A stretch of 51,866 nucleotides of DNA, from positions 1 to 51,866 of the forward strand of contig JAYZDP010000126.1 of the NCBI GenBank assembly GCA_036337765.1, written 5' to 3'. The position numbers and the translations under genes are program-made. Origin of the DNA: JAYZDP01 sp036337765. Lineage in GTDB: Bacteria > Acidobacteriota > Thermoanaerobaculia > Multivoradales > Multivoraceae. The first letter of the stretch is position 1, and every line of letters begins with the position of its first letter. The notes beneath the pieces are model-generated. The model searched no databases. It saw only the letters and a program-made list of their open reading frames with translations, and was not told the origin of the DNA. Shown here piece by piece: positions 42,710 through 50,387 of this stretch.

Positions 42710-44260
42710 CTAGGGCATATAGGGCGTCGGACTCTTCCCGAGCTGGGTCTCGAGCACCGCCTGCGCCGTTTCTATGAAGTCGCAGACCATGGGTCTCGTC
42801 TCTCGTGGATCGATGATCTCCTCGATGTTGAAAGCCTCCGCGGTGCGGAAAGGAGAGGCGAGGGCCTCCAGGCGATCCTCGATCTCCTTCTGCTTGGCGA
42901 CCGGATCGTCGGCCTCGCGGATCACGCGCCGGTAGGCCGCGGTCACGCCTCCCGAGATATGCATGGAGCCCCAGTGTCCGGACGGCCACGCGACGCGCGA
43001 GAACATGCCGCTCGGCCGGTCGTGGCACTGTCCGGCCACGCCGTAGGCCTGTCGGATCAGGATCGAGATCCAGGGCATCCGCGTGCGTAGGGTGGCGCAC
43101 AGCATCTTGGCGCCCGCCCGGACGATGCCGAGGCGCTGTTGCTCGGGACCGACCATGAAGCCGGGCTCGTCGACGAAGTACACCATCGGTAGGTGAAACG
43201 TGTCGCACAACTGCAGGAAGCGGATCACCTTCGTACCCGCGCTGACGTCCATCGAGCCGCCGAGGAAGTTGGGGTTGTTGATCATCACGCCGACCGCGTA
43301 GCCGTCGACGCGTGCCCGGCCGACAATTCTCGAGCACCCGTTGTGGGGGGTGATCTCGAAGAACGACTCTTTGTCCAGAACCGCGTCGAGGATCCGGCGC
43401 GGGTCGTAGGACTGGTTCTTCTGGCGCGGGATGATCTCGATCAGTTCCTGTTCGCGGCGCTGGGGGTCGTCGCCGGTTTGAACCCGCGGCGGCATCTGCC
43501 ACACGCTGTCGGGCAGGTAGCTGAGGAACTGCTTGACCATCGTAAAGGCTTCTTCTTCCGTCTCGGCAAGATTGTCGACGGCGCCAGATCCGAAGACCTG
43601 GGTGCGCTCGTCGCCGAGGTCCTCCTTCGTGATGTCGATTCCCAACGCCGCCTTGACGACGGGCGGACCGCCGGGGAAGAGCTGGCTTGTGCCCTTCACC
43701 ATGACGTTGAAGTGGGCGAGGCACGCGTCGACCGCCGGCAGCCCGGCGACGGACCCGAGCACCGCGCCCACGATCGGTACCTCACAGAGCAGGTCCTCGA
43801 TTCCGGGGGTGGTGGGGTTGATCGGGATGTAGGTGCGCCCGATCTGCTCGAAGGTCTTCACACTCCCGCCGGCGGCGTCGAGAAGCCGAATGTAGGGCAG
43901 CCTCCAGCCGCCGGCCATCTTTTGAGAGTGGCCGCTCTTGTTGCCGATCGAGCCGTCTGACGCGCCACCACGCACGGTGAAGTCGCCGGCGTTCAGCACC
44001 ACCTTGCGCCCGTTGAGGCGTGCCGTGCCGATGATCAGGCCCGACGGCCGCACGTCGACCAGATCGTTGCCGTCGTACGTGCCGACGCCGGCGAGCTCAC
44101 CGATCTCGTTGAACGACCCGTCGTCGCAGAACAGATCCAGCCGCTCGCGAACAGTCAGCTTGCCGCGCCGATGCTGCTCTTTGATACCCGCCTCGCCGCC
44201 CATCTGCTGGGCGAACGCCTTACGGCGAGCGAGCTCCTCGATCTCCGGTTTCCAGACCAT
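42710..44260 (-). CDS. Acyl-CoA carboxylase, carboxyltransferase (beta) subunit
   Basis: 516 residues, normal for propionyl/acetyl/methylcrotonyl-CoA carboxylase beta subunits. The N-terminal half has LTVRERLDLFCDDGSF and GRKVVLNAGDFTVRGG. The C-terminal half has the acyl-CoA and biotin oxyanion regions YAVGVMINNPNFLGGSMDV and VYFVDEPGFMVG, then GVAGQCHDRPSGMFSRVAWP. The usual GG or AG dipeptides that form the oxyanion holes are present, but the second half reads differently from PCC, so substrate is open. No biotin carboxylase or biotin carrier gene is in the window, so the partner must be elsewhere. The start is ATG 44260 after GGGAGA; an upstream in-frame stretch to 44308 is rejected for lack of a site. 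Same strand as the hydrolase and CoA ligases. Confidence 0.88.
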   Translation of the reverse strand: MVWKPEIEELARRKAFAQQMGGEAGIKEQHRRGKLTVRERLDLFCDDGSFNEIGELAGVGTYDGNDLVDVRPSGLIIGTARLNGRKVVLNAGDFTVRGGASDGSIGNKSGHSQKMAGGWRLPYIRLLDAAGGSVKTFEQIGRTYIPINPTTPGIEDLLCEVPIVGAVLGSVAGLPAVDACLAHFNVMVKGTSQLFPGGPPVVKAALGIDITKEDLGDERTQVFGSGAVDNLAETEEEAFTMVKQFLSYLPDSVWQMPPRVQTGDDPQRREQELIEIIPRQKNQSYDPRRILDAVLDKESFFEITPHNGCSRIVGRARVDGYAVGVMINNPNFLGGSMDVSAGTKVIRFLQLCDTFHLPMVYFVDEPGFMVGPEQQRLGIVRAGAKMLCATLRTRMPWISILIRQAYGVAGQCHDRPSGMFSRVAWPSGHWGSMHISGGVTAAYRRVIREADDPVAKQKEIEDRLEALASPFRTAEAFNIEEIIDPRETRPMVCDFIETAQAVLETQLGKSPTPYMP

Positions 44261-44329
44261 GCCGTCTCCCGTTCGTTGTGCGGGGGATTCTAAGCGCCAG
44301 GCCAACATTCAGGCCCGGAGACCGCCGCT

Positions 44330-45394
44330 CTAGGGGAGATGCTGCTTCAGGAACGCGCCCAGCCCAGTGAACATGTCCCGTGACTCGGGGGATGCGGCGA
44401 CCATCAGGTACTCGGCGTGAGACATGCCCTCGTACACGTTAAGGTCCACGATCACCCCGGCGGCGCGCATCTTGCGGTGCGTGCGTACGGTGTCGGACAG
44501 GAACATGTCGCGCGTACCGGTCACGAAGTAGGTCGGTGGAAAGCCGGCGAAGTCGCCGTAGACCGGCGAGAGCAAGGGATCCTTCAGATCAGTGCCGTCA
44601 GCGTAGAGCTTCGCCGCCGCGTCGAGCAGACCGTCGTAGGAGACGAGCACCCTGTCGAGACCTTCGTTGGTGAAGAGCGTGTCTCCAGTCTTGGTGAGGT
44701 CCGCCCACGGTGTCCCTGCGTAGATCGCACCGGGCACGTCGAGACTTAGCTCCTTGAACCTGTGGACGGCCGCCATGGCCAGGCCACCCCCGGCCGAGGT
44801 ACCGCCGATCACGATCGCGTTCGCGTCGTGGCTCTTCAGCAGGTGCTTGTAGACGGTGACCGTGTCGTTGACGGCAGCCGGGAACGGGTGGTCCGGTGGC
44901 ATGCGGTAGTCGACCGAGATCGAAGTCATGCCGATCGTGCCTGCCGCCATGATCGCTTCCGTCGCCGAGCCGTTGCCGCCTCCCAGCACGTATCCGCCAC
45001 CATGGACGTGCAGGAACACGTGGTCGGCGTGCGCGGTGCTGGGCTCTTTCGGTGTGATCGCGAAGACGGTGACCCCGGCGATCACTTTCTTCTCGACAGA
45101 CACTCCGAATTGCTCGGCCATCGGATCCAGCGGCATCATCGCGGTGGCGTTCTGCATGGCGCGCCAGCCGTCGTCGTTGTCGGGGATCATTCCCCACTGC
45201 GTGGCCGCATCGGGCTTGGGGGCGCCGGCGATAGCGTCGTGGAGCTCTTTCGATACCGCGGCCGGTGGCGGCACGGAACGAGCGTCCAATGTCCACCCGT
45301 CCTGCGCGATGACCTGAGTCGAGATTGCGAAGATCGCCACCGCCAACACGGCGAGCCGGCCGATCGTGAGGAATCGGATCGAGTTCTGAGTCAC
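44330..45394 (-). CDS. Alpha/beta hydrolase of the hormone-sensitive-lipase family, secreted
   Basis: 354 residues from a GTG at 45394 preceded by GGGAGGGT. Signal peptide about 1-30 (QVIAQ). HSL-type esterase: oxyanion motif HGGGYVLGGG (131-140), nucleophile Ser200 in GGTSAGGGLA, and the acid and histidine expected in GTRDMFLSDT and GMSHAEYL near the C-terminus. It would hydrolyse short acyl or aryl esters in the periplasm. It lies between the carboxyltransferase (69 bases) and the CoA ligase (61 bases) on one strand, so ester cleavage and CoA activation may be co-expressed. Confidence 0.9.
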   Translation of the reverse strand: MTQNSIRFLTIGRLAVLAVAIFAISTQVIAQDGWTLDARSVPPPAAVSKELHDAIAGAPKPDAATQWGMIPDNDDGWRAMQNATAMMPLDPMAEQFGVSVEKKVIAGVTVFAITPKEPSTAHADHVFLHVHGGGYVLGGGNGSATEAIMAAGTIGMTSISVDYRMPPDHPFPAAVNDTVTVYKHLLKSHDANAIVIGGTSAGGGLAMAAVHRFKELSLDVPGAIYAGTPWADLTKTGDTLFTNEGLDRVLVSYDGLLDAAAKLYADGTDLKDPLLSPVYGDFAGFPPTYFVTGTRDMFLSDTVRTHRKMRAAGVIVDLNVYEGMSHAEYLMVAASPESRDMFTGLGAFLKQHLP

Positions 45395-45455
45395 GGCTAC
45401 CCTCCCTTTTCCGACAGTGTACGGGAGTCGCCCGCGCCCTTGGCGCACTGCGAGC

Positions 45456-47039
45456 TCAGATCTGTTTGTCGCGCCCTACCCAGTACGGCTCGCGTACCTG
45501 GCGGCGCAGGATCTTGCCGGTAGGCAGGCGTGGAAGATCGGTGGCGAAGTCGATGCGGCGCGGCCGCTTGTAGTCGGGCAGATGCTCGCGCGCCCACGCG
45601 AGCATCTCCTCGGCCAACTCGTCGGACGCCTCGATCCCCTCCTTGATCTCCACTACCGTCACCACGCTCTCGCCCCACTCGTCGTGGGGCATGCCGACCG
45701 TGCAGACCTCGTGCACCGCCGGGTGCTGAGAGATCACGTCGTCGATCTCCTGCGGGTAGATGTTGACTCCGCCGGCGATGATCGTCTCGGCGCTGCGTCC
45801 GGTGAGGAAAAGGTAGCCGTCCTCGTCGACATAGCCCATGTCGCCCATCGTGAAGTAGTCGCCGCGGTAGGCGGAGGCAGTCTTGTCGGGGGCTTTGAAG
45901 TACGCGAAGCGGTTGTCCGGGGCCTTGAAGTAGATCGTTCCGGTCTCGCCCGGGCCGACGACAGTGCCGTCGTCGCCCTGCACCTGTGCCTTGGTGCCGG
46001 GCAGGGGCCGTCCGACCGTGCCGGGCTTGGCCAGCCACTCGTCCGAGTCGACGTAGTAGCTGCCGCCCTCGGTCGCCGCGTAGTACTCGATGAGCACCGG
46101 CCCCATCCACTCGATCATCGCCTTCTTGATGTGCACGGGGCAGGGCGCCGCGCCGTGCACGAGCCAGCGCATGGAGCTGGTGTCGTAGCGCTGCTTGATC
46201 TCGTTGGGCAGTCCCAGGAGGCGATGAAACATCGTCGCCACCATGTGGGTGTGCGTCGCTCGGTGCTCGTCGATGAGCCGCAGCGTCTCCTCCGCGTCCC
46301 ATCGGTCCATCAGGATGGCCCCAACGCCGACCCCGAACGGGATCGCGAGGTTCAGTCCGAGCGGTGCTGCGTGGTAGAGCGGCCCCGTCACCAGCGCCAT
46401 GTCCGATTCCGGGTTGCAGGCCGCGGCCGCGCGGCACTTCAGAAGCAGTGGAGGTGGGTTCGGGTCGGGCTTGCGAAACACGCCCTTGGGCCGACCCGTT
46501 GTCCCCGACGTGTAGAGCATTGACGTGCCGAGCTGCGGATCCTCGATGTCCGATCCATCGAGCCCGGCCAGCGAGTCGGCGTAGTCCTCGAACCCCTCGA
46601 TTTCGCCGCCGACGACAAGGCCGAGCTTCAGGCCCGGCGATGCGGCCGCCGCCATGGTTGCCGACTCGGCGAAGGCGACGTCGGCGATGAGCACCTTGGC
46701 CTCGCAGTTGTCGACGATGTACGCCACCTCTTCGGGTGTCAGGTGCCAGTTGATCGGCGTCATCCGCCCACCGCTGCGCGCCACCGCCTGCAGCGTCTCG
46801 ATGAACTCCGACCGGTTGCGGCTCAGAAGCGCTACCGCGTCACCGGGGCCCACGCCGGCGTTCCGTAGCCGGCGCGATAAGCGGTTGGCATTCTCGTTCA
46901 GCCCGCCCCAGGTCCGGTCGCCGAACTTCGAGACGACGGCTCGGCGCTCGGGAGCGAGGCTCGCGTGATACGCGAGGCCCATCCCCTTGGCCGCCCACTT
47001 CTGCAGCTCTTCCGGATCCACCTTGCCGGGACTCGTCAT
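45456..47039 (-). CDS. Acyl-CoA synthetase (AMP-binding), copy A
   Basis: 527 residues of the ANL superfamily. P-loop MLYTSGTTGRPKGV (about 174-187), VHGAAPCP, the A5 motif EYYAATEGG, TMGDMGYVDEDGYLFLTGR (hinge), and the catalytic lysine in LPTGKILRRQVRE near the C-terminus. ALLSRNRSEFIETLQAVARSGG and WHLTPEEVAYIV suggest a fatty or aromatic acid ligase of the FadD3/FadD17-like type. A 25-base segment encoding AAKGMGLA at its N-terminus occurs in perfect inverted form 100 bases upstream (see repeat at 46971). The start ATG 47039 lacks a strong purine box. Same strand as copy B. Confidence 0.9.
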   Translation of the reverse strand: MTSPGKVDPEELQKWAAKGMGLAYHASLAPERRAVVSKFGDRTWGGLNENANRLSRRLRNAGVGPGDAVALLSRNRSEFIETLQAVARSGGRMTPINWHLTPEEVAYIVDNCEAKVLIADVAFAESATMAAAASPGLKLGLVVGGEIEGFEDYADSLAGLDGSDIEDPQLGTSMLYTSGTTGRPKGVFRKPDPNPPPLLLKCRAAAACNPESDMALVTGPLYHAAPLGLNLAIPFGVGVGAILMDRWDAEETLRLIDEHRATHTHMVATMFHRLLGLPNEIKQRYDTSSMRWLVHGAAPCPVHIKKAMIEWMGPVLIEYYAATEGGSYYVDSDEWLAKPGTVGRPLPGTKAQVQGDDGTVVGPGETGTIYFKAPDNRFAYFKAPDKTASAYRGDYFTMGDMGYVDEDGYLFLTGRSAETIIAGGVNIYPQEIDDVISQHPAVHEVCTVGMPHDEWGESVVTVVEIKEGIEASDELAEEMLAWAREHLPDYKRPRRIDFATDLPRLPTGKILRRQVREPYWVGRDKQI

Positions 47040-47123
47040 CTACGCTCCTTACGAATCAGAGGGAGCCGGATTCTCTCCGATTCCGATCAGTTTGTCGCGG
47101 CGGCCAAGGGGATGGGCCTCGCG
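46971..47123. repeat. 25-bp perfect inverted repeat, one arm inside the CoA ligase start
   Basis: The 25 bases at 46971-46995, within codons for AAKGMGLA of acyl-CoA synthetase A, are exactly the reverse complement of 47099-47123, in the intergenic space. The spacer is 103 bases and includes the ligase start codon. Read on the plus strand, the intergenic arm encodes AAAKGMGLALEAGQLLG, so it may be a small inverted duplication of the gene start or a piece of a related gene. A long-range hairpin could hide the ligase start in mRNA. Confidence 0.75.
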
Positions 47124-47193
47124 CTCGAAGCGGGCCAGTTGCTCGGGTCCACGGAGACCTCCGTCTGGGAGGCCTGCGATTCGCGCTCGCTCG

Positions 47194-48777
47194 CTAGCGC
47201 GGCAGCTCGACGCCGGCGGCGATGCGGTCCCAGGTGTGCTCGCCGATGCCGGTGGCTCGGATCTCGGCCTTCTGGATGCGCTGCGTGGCCTGGGTCTTCG
47301 GCAGCTCCGCGATCTCCTCGATGTAGCGCGGGATCGCGAAGCGCGGCATACGGGGGATCAGGTACTCGATGATCGACTCGGGATCGAGGAGCTTGCCCTC
47401 GATCATCACCACCGCGACCTTGACTTCGTCCTCGCCCTCCGGCGACGGCACCGCGACCGCCGCCGCCTCCAGGACGTCCGGGTGGCCGTTGACCGTCGTC
47501 TCGACTTCGAAGCTCGAGATGTTCTCACCGCGCCGGCGGATGTAATCCTTGGCCCGGTCGACGAAGTAGAGGTTCCCGTCTTCGTCGCGGGTGAAGGTGT
47601 CGCCGGTGTGAAACCAGCCGTTGCGCCAGGCCTCGGCGGTCTTCTCAGGCATGCCCCAATAGCCGGCATTCAGCGCCCAGGGCTCTGCACGCACCATCAT
47701 CTCGCCCGGGGTGTCGGGCGGCACCTCGATGTCGTGCTCGTCGACGATGCGCACCTCGACCCCCGGCCGCGGCCGCCCGCAGCTGCGGTAGGTCTCGCCG
47801 TCGACGCTGCGGCTCGAGCTGGTGACCGGGCTATTGATCTCGGTCATGTTGAAGACCGTGTGCACGGCAACGCCGAAGCGCTCGCAGAAGCGGTCGATTT
47901 CGGGGATGACCGGTGCCATGAGGACGTGCTCGAGGGGGTTTTGGGCGTCGTCGTCCTTCTCGGGCTGCGACAGCAGAAACTGGGCCATCGGGCCGAGGAT
48001 TACGGCTCCAGTGCAGCCGTGCTCACGGACATCCTGCCAGTAGGCCTTGGTGGAGAACACCTCGCGCATGACGACGCGGCCGCAGTATTCGGCCGACGAG
48101 TAGATCGGGCCCTTGCCAGTGATGTGGTAGGGCGGGAAGGGCGCGTACTGGGTCTCGGCACCGCGCTCGTAGCCGATATCGGCGTTCATCAGGCTCTCGA
48201 GGTGACCGTAGGGGACCATGACCGCCTTCGACGGTCCGGTCGTGCCGGAGGTGAAGATCAGCGAGGCGATTTCCCAACGCTTGCGAGACTCTCGCTCGGT
48301 CGGCTCCGCGCCGTGGAGGAACTCTTCGCCCGTGATGACGCGGAACGGCAGGCTGGGTAAGTCCCGGCCATCTGCTCCGAAGACGACTAGAAGTTCCACG
48401 CCCGAGATCGTGTCGGCAATCTCGGCAACCGCATCGAGAAAGCGCGCGTCGATCAGCATGTGGCGCGCGCCTGTCAGATCGATCGGGTGCTTGAGCCAAG
48501 TCCCCTTGTAGGAGCTGTTGATCGGTGCCTCGATGGCTCCCAACGCCGCGGCCCCGATCCAGGACTGCGCAGCTTCGAACCCCATCGGGAAGATAGTTAC
48601 GACGGGCTCGCCGAACCGCACGCCCTGCCGCTCGAGTGCCGTCGCCCAGCTCTGGGAGGTCGCGTCGAGCTCCTGCCAGGTCATCGAACGACCGTCGACG
48701 TGCTGGAGCGCGATCGCGTCCGGCGAGGTCACGGCGTTGCGGGAGACGAACTGCGGGAGGAATATCTGGTCGGGCAT
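47194..48777 (-). CDS. Acyl-CoA synthetase (AMP-binding), copy B, CaiC-like
   Basis: 527 residues. ANL motifs: LIFTSGTTGPSKAVMV (about 173-188), FNMTEINSPVT (A5), GWFHTGDTFTRDEDGNLYFVDRAKDYI (hinge) and the RRRGENISSFEVE loop. The C-terminal lysine region is LPKTQATQRIQKAEIR, where the normal G-K is T-Q-x-x-Q-x-x-Q-K; this resembles crotonobetaine/carnitine CoA ligases and some sterol CoA ligases. The two ligases in the window share no high identity, so they probably have different acids as substrates. The start ATG is at 48777. It ends 155 bases before copy A on the same strand, with the inverted repeat in the gap. Confidence 0.88.
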   Translation of the reverse strand: MPDQIFLPQFVSRNAVTSPDAIALQHVDGRSMTWQELDATSQSWATALERQGVRFGEPVVTIFPMGFEAAQSWIGAAALGAIEAPINSSYKGTWLKHPIDLTGARHMLIDARFLDAVAEIADTISGVELLVVFGADGRDLPSLPFRVITGEEFLHGAEPTERESRKRWEIASLIFTSGTTGPSKAVMVPYGHLESLMNADIGYERGAETQYAPFPPYHITGKGPIYSSAEYCGRVVMREVFSTKAYWQDVREHGCTGAVILGPMAQFLLSQPEKDDDAQNPLEHVLMAPVIPEIDRFCERFGVAVHTVFNMTEINSPVTSSSRSVDGETYRSCGRPRPGVEVRIVDEHDIEVPPDTPGEMMVRAEPWALNAGYWGMPEKTAEAWRNGWFHTGDTFTRDEDGNLYFVDRAKDYIRRRGENISSFEVETTVNGHPDVLEAAAVAVPSPEGEDEVKVAVVMIEGKLLDPESIIEYLIPRMPRFAIPRYIEEIAELPKTQATQRIQKAEIRATGIGEHTWDRIAAGVELPR

Positions 48778-48806
48778 GGGTCGTCGATCTTAGCGCTCGA
48801 TCGCGG

Positions 48807-49640
48807 TCAGCGCAGCGCCGCGACCTCCATCACCCATCCGCCGGGGATGTCGGTTGCGCGCAGCTCCAGATCTCCCTGGCCGGCGAGCTCGATCGTGCCA
48901 AGCTCGAGAAGAGCAAAGCGTTTGAAAGCTGACTCCTGGCGAGGAAAACGGCCGTTCTCGGGACCGAAGATCACTGGGTCGTGCGCGACATCGACCTGGG
49001 CGGCGAGCTTTTGTCCGCCGAGACGTAGCTCGACTCTCGAGCCGAGCTTGACTTGCGAGCAGGTGTACTCGACCCCGACGCGGTAGCGGCCCGGACGCAC
49101 AACCTCGACGGGCCAGTGGATGCGGTCCGCCGTGTGGGTCCAGTTGGTGAAGTGCGAGCTGTTTGGGAAACGGTTGCTGCATGACACGCCGCCCGCGACC
49201 CGCCCGTCTCGCGCCGGCAGCCAAGTCCGGGGTGCGCCGCCGAAGTGAAACGGTCGCTCGTCTGTCGCTCCGAGCTCGAGGAGCATCTCCGTGGCCCAGG
49301 CGGCCGACAGATCCCGCAGGCGCCGCACCTCGGTCATCTCGTCGTCGGTGACGTCGATCCTCTGGCCGGGGTCGAGGGGGATGTCGAAGAGCCGCCCCTC
49401 GGTATCGAGTCGATGGTGCTGCGTGCGCACGCTCACCCGCCCGCGCCAGAAGCTGAGGATCTCGCGCTCGGGCCAGTCCTCGGCGGTCGCAGCACCGAGC
49501 AGTAGAGGCGCGAGGCTCGTACCGTCGAGGTGGGCCGGGTCGCCGATCGTCGTGCCGGCGATCTGCGCCAGCGTGGGCAAGAGATCTATGGCCGCGGCGA
49601 CGGGCTCCGATCGTTCGTCGCGGGCCTGCCTGCGGATTCC
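48807..49640 (-). pseudogene. Arylsulfatase C-terminal part, 5' truncated
   Basis: Only the last 270 or so codons of a type I sulfatase remain. They begin near EPVAAAIDLLPTLAQIAG, the end of the catalytic domain, continue DGTSLAPLLLG, RLFDIPLDPGQRIDV, and a C-terminal beta-sandwich (GRYRVGVEYTCSQVKLGS, DIPGGWVMEVAAL). The N-terminal two thirds, including the formylglycine Cys/Ser-x-Pro-x-Arg site and the metal ligands, are missing, so it cannot be active. Upstream of 49640 the frame stays open to 49835 but the sequence no longer looks like a sulfatase. On the plus strand of 49620-49850 a frame reads VVATLSLSVPARYADASVVE, which I cannot identify. The break lies 480 bases from selC. Confidence 0.65.
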
Positions 49641-49849
49641 GAACCCCAAGCTCGGAGTGTGGTGGCGACTCTGTCGCTGTCCGTACCCGCGCGCTACGCC
49701 GACGCCTCGGTCGTTGAGATCGCCGTGGAGCTCCCGTCGGCCTTCGCGGCAGGGGGTGGCAGTCGGCGCTTGCTTCGTGACGTTGTTCTTCGTGGCACGG
49801 CGCTGGGGCCGGGCCCACCGGTACGGCTCCGCCACCGCTTCTATCTTCC

Positions 49850-50113
49850 GATCGATACCGGTACGCCGACAGCGTCACCATCGTCGAGGCGATGATCGGT
49901 CTGGCAAAGGGCCTCGGCCTGGAGGTAGTCGCCGAGGGCCTCGAGACCCGGGAGCAGCTCTCCTTCTTTCGCGAGGTCGGCTGTTTCTTCGCTCAGGGCT
50001 TCCTGGTCTGCCGACCGATGCCCGCGGACCAGTTCTCCTTCCTGCTCAAGCGTGGCTACGTCGATCTCGAGGGAGCTGACGGGGATCTCCTCGACTTGCA
50101 GTCGCTACAATAG
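49850..50113 (+). pseudogene. EAL-domain (c-di-GMP phosphodiesterase) C-terminal fragment
   Basis: About 87 codons are homologous to the end of an EAL domain: ADSVTIVEAMIGLAKGLGLE, then VVAEGLETREQ (the conserved E-G-V-E-T region), then FFAQGFLVCRPMPADQF (equivalent of GYLFSRPLP). The catalytic EAL and DDFGTG parts, and whatever N-terminal sensor domains preceded them, are absent. The segment joins unrelated sequence at about 49850 without a start codon of its own; an internal ATG at 49892 is unlikely to be used. It ends 6 bases before selC. Confidence 0.65.
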
Positions 50114-50119
50114 CCGCAT

Positions 50120-50219
50120 GGAAGCGCTCGGGGGCTGGTGCCTCCCGCGGTCTTCAAAACCGTTGTTCGGCTCTGGTTTCGGGGTCGAGGGTGGGTTCGA
50201 TTCCCATGCGCTTCCGCCA
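50120..50219 (+). tRNA. selC: tRNA-Sec (anticodon TCA)
   Basis: 100 bases including an encoded CCA. The 8-bp acceptor stem GGAAGCGC/GCGCTTCC, 6-bp D stem GGGGGC/GCCTCC with a 4-base TGGT loop, anticodon stem GCGGT/ACCGT and loop CTTCAAA with anticodon TCA (50154-50156), long variable arm with CGGCTC/GGGTCG, T stem GTGGG/CCCAT and loop TTCGATT. The long acceptor and D stems plus the long extra arm are specific to selenocysteine tRNA. It decodes UGA in selenoprotein mRNAs. No SelA, SelB or SelD gene and no convincing selenoprotein is in this window. Confidence 0.95.
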
Positions 50220-50284
50220 TTCCGACCTGTGGCCGGAACGTCGGATACGCATTGTCATCGGGAGTCGCCCTCCGCGCTGCGCGC

Positions 50285-50320
50285 GAAGCGCTCTAGCTCG
50301 ATTCCCATGCGCTTCCACCA
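50285..50320 (+). repeat. Collapsed second tRNA-Sec copy (acceptor stem and T-arm end only)
   Basis: TCGATTCCCATGCGCTTCC-A-CCA at 50298-50320 matches the 3' end of selC (50197-50219) at 22 of 23 bases. Just before it, GAAGCGCTC (50285-50293) equals bases 2-10 of selC. The D, anticodon and variable arms are gone, leaving a palindromic acceptor stem. It may be a deleted duplicate tRNA gene or a partial att site of an element once inserted at selC. The rest of 50220-50387 holds nothing I recognise. Confidence 0.7.
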
Positions 50321-50387
50321 ATCTATCCAGGGGCGGGTGGTCGCGTACGCGTCGAAGAGAAGGTTATTGCTGTCTGTCGTCCGACGA

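Noticed and set aside
42665..42715. Plus-strand GEVWLGEHACLG resembling a Ser/Thr kinase glycine-loop end
   Set aside because: Only a dozen residues, no further kinase motifs in any frame, and the segment spans the gap and end of the carboxyltransferase gene. Chance resemblance.
49530..49895. Plus-strand ORF opposite the sulfatase fragment as a real gene
   Set aside because: Part of it (after about 49620) has protein-like composition, but I recognise no domain and it lacks a binding site; its first third is a shadow of the sulfatase codons.
50120..50219. A selenoprotein encoded in this window
   Set aside because: I looked past the TGA stops of several genes (for example the gluconolactonase and secreted paralogue 1) and found only short non-homologous extensions; no SECIS-like hairpin follows a UGA in a conserved context.
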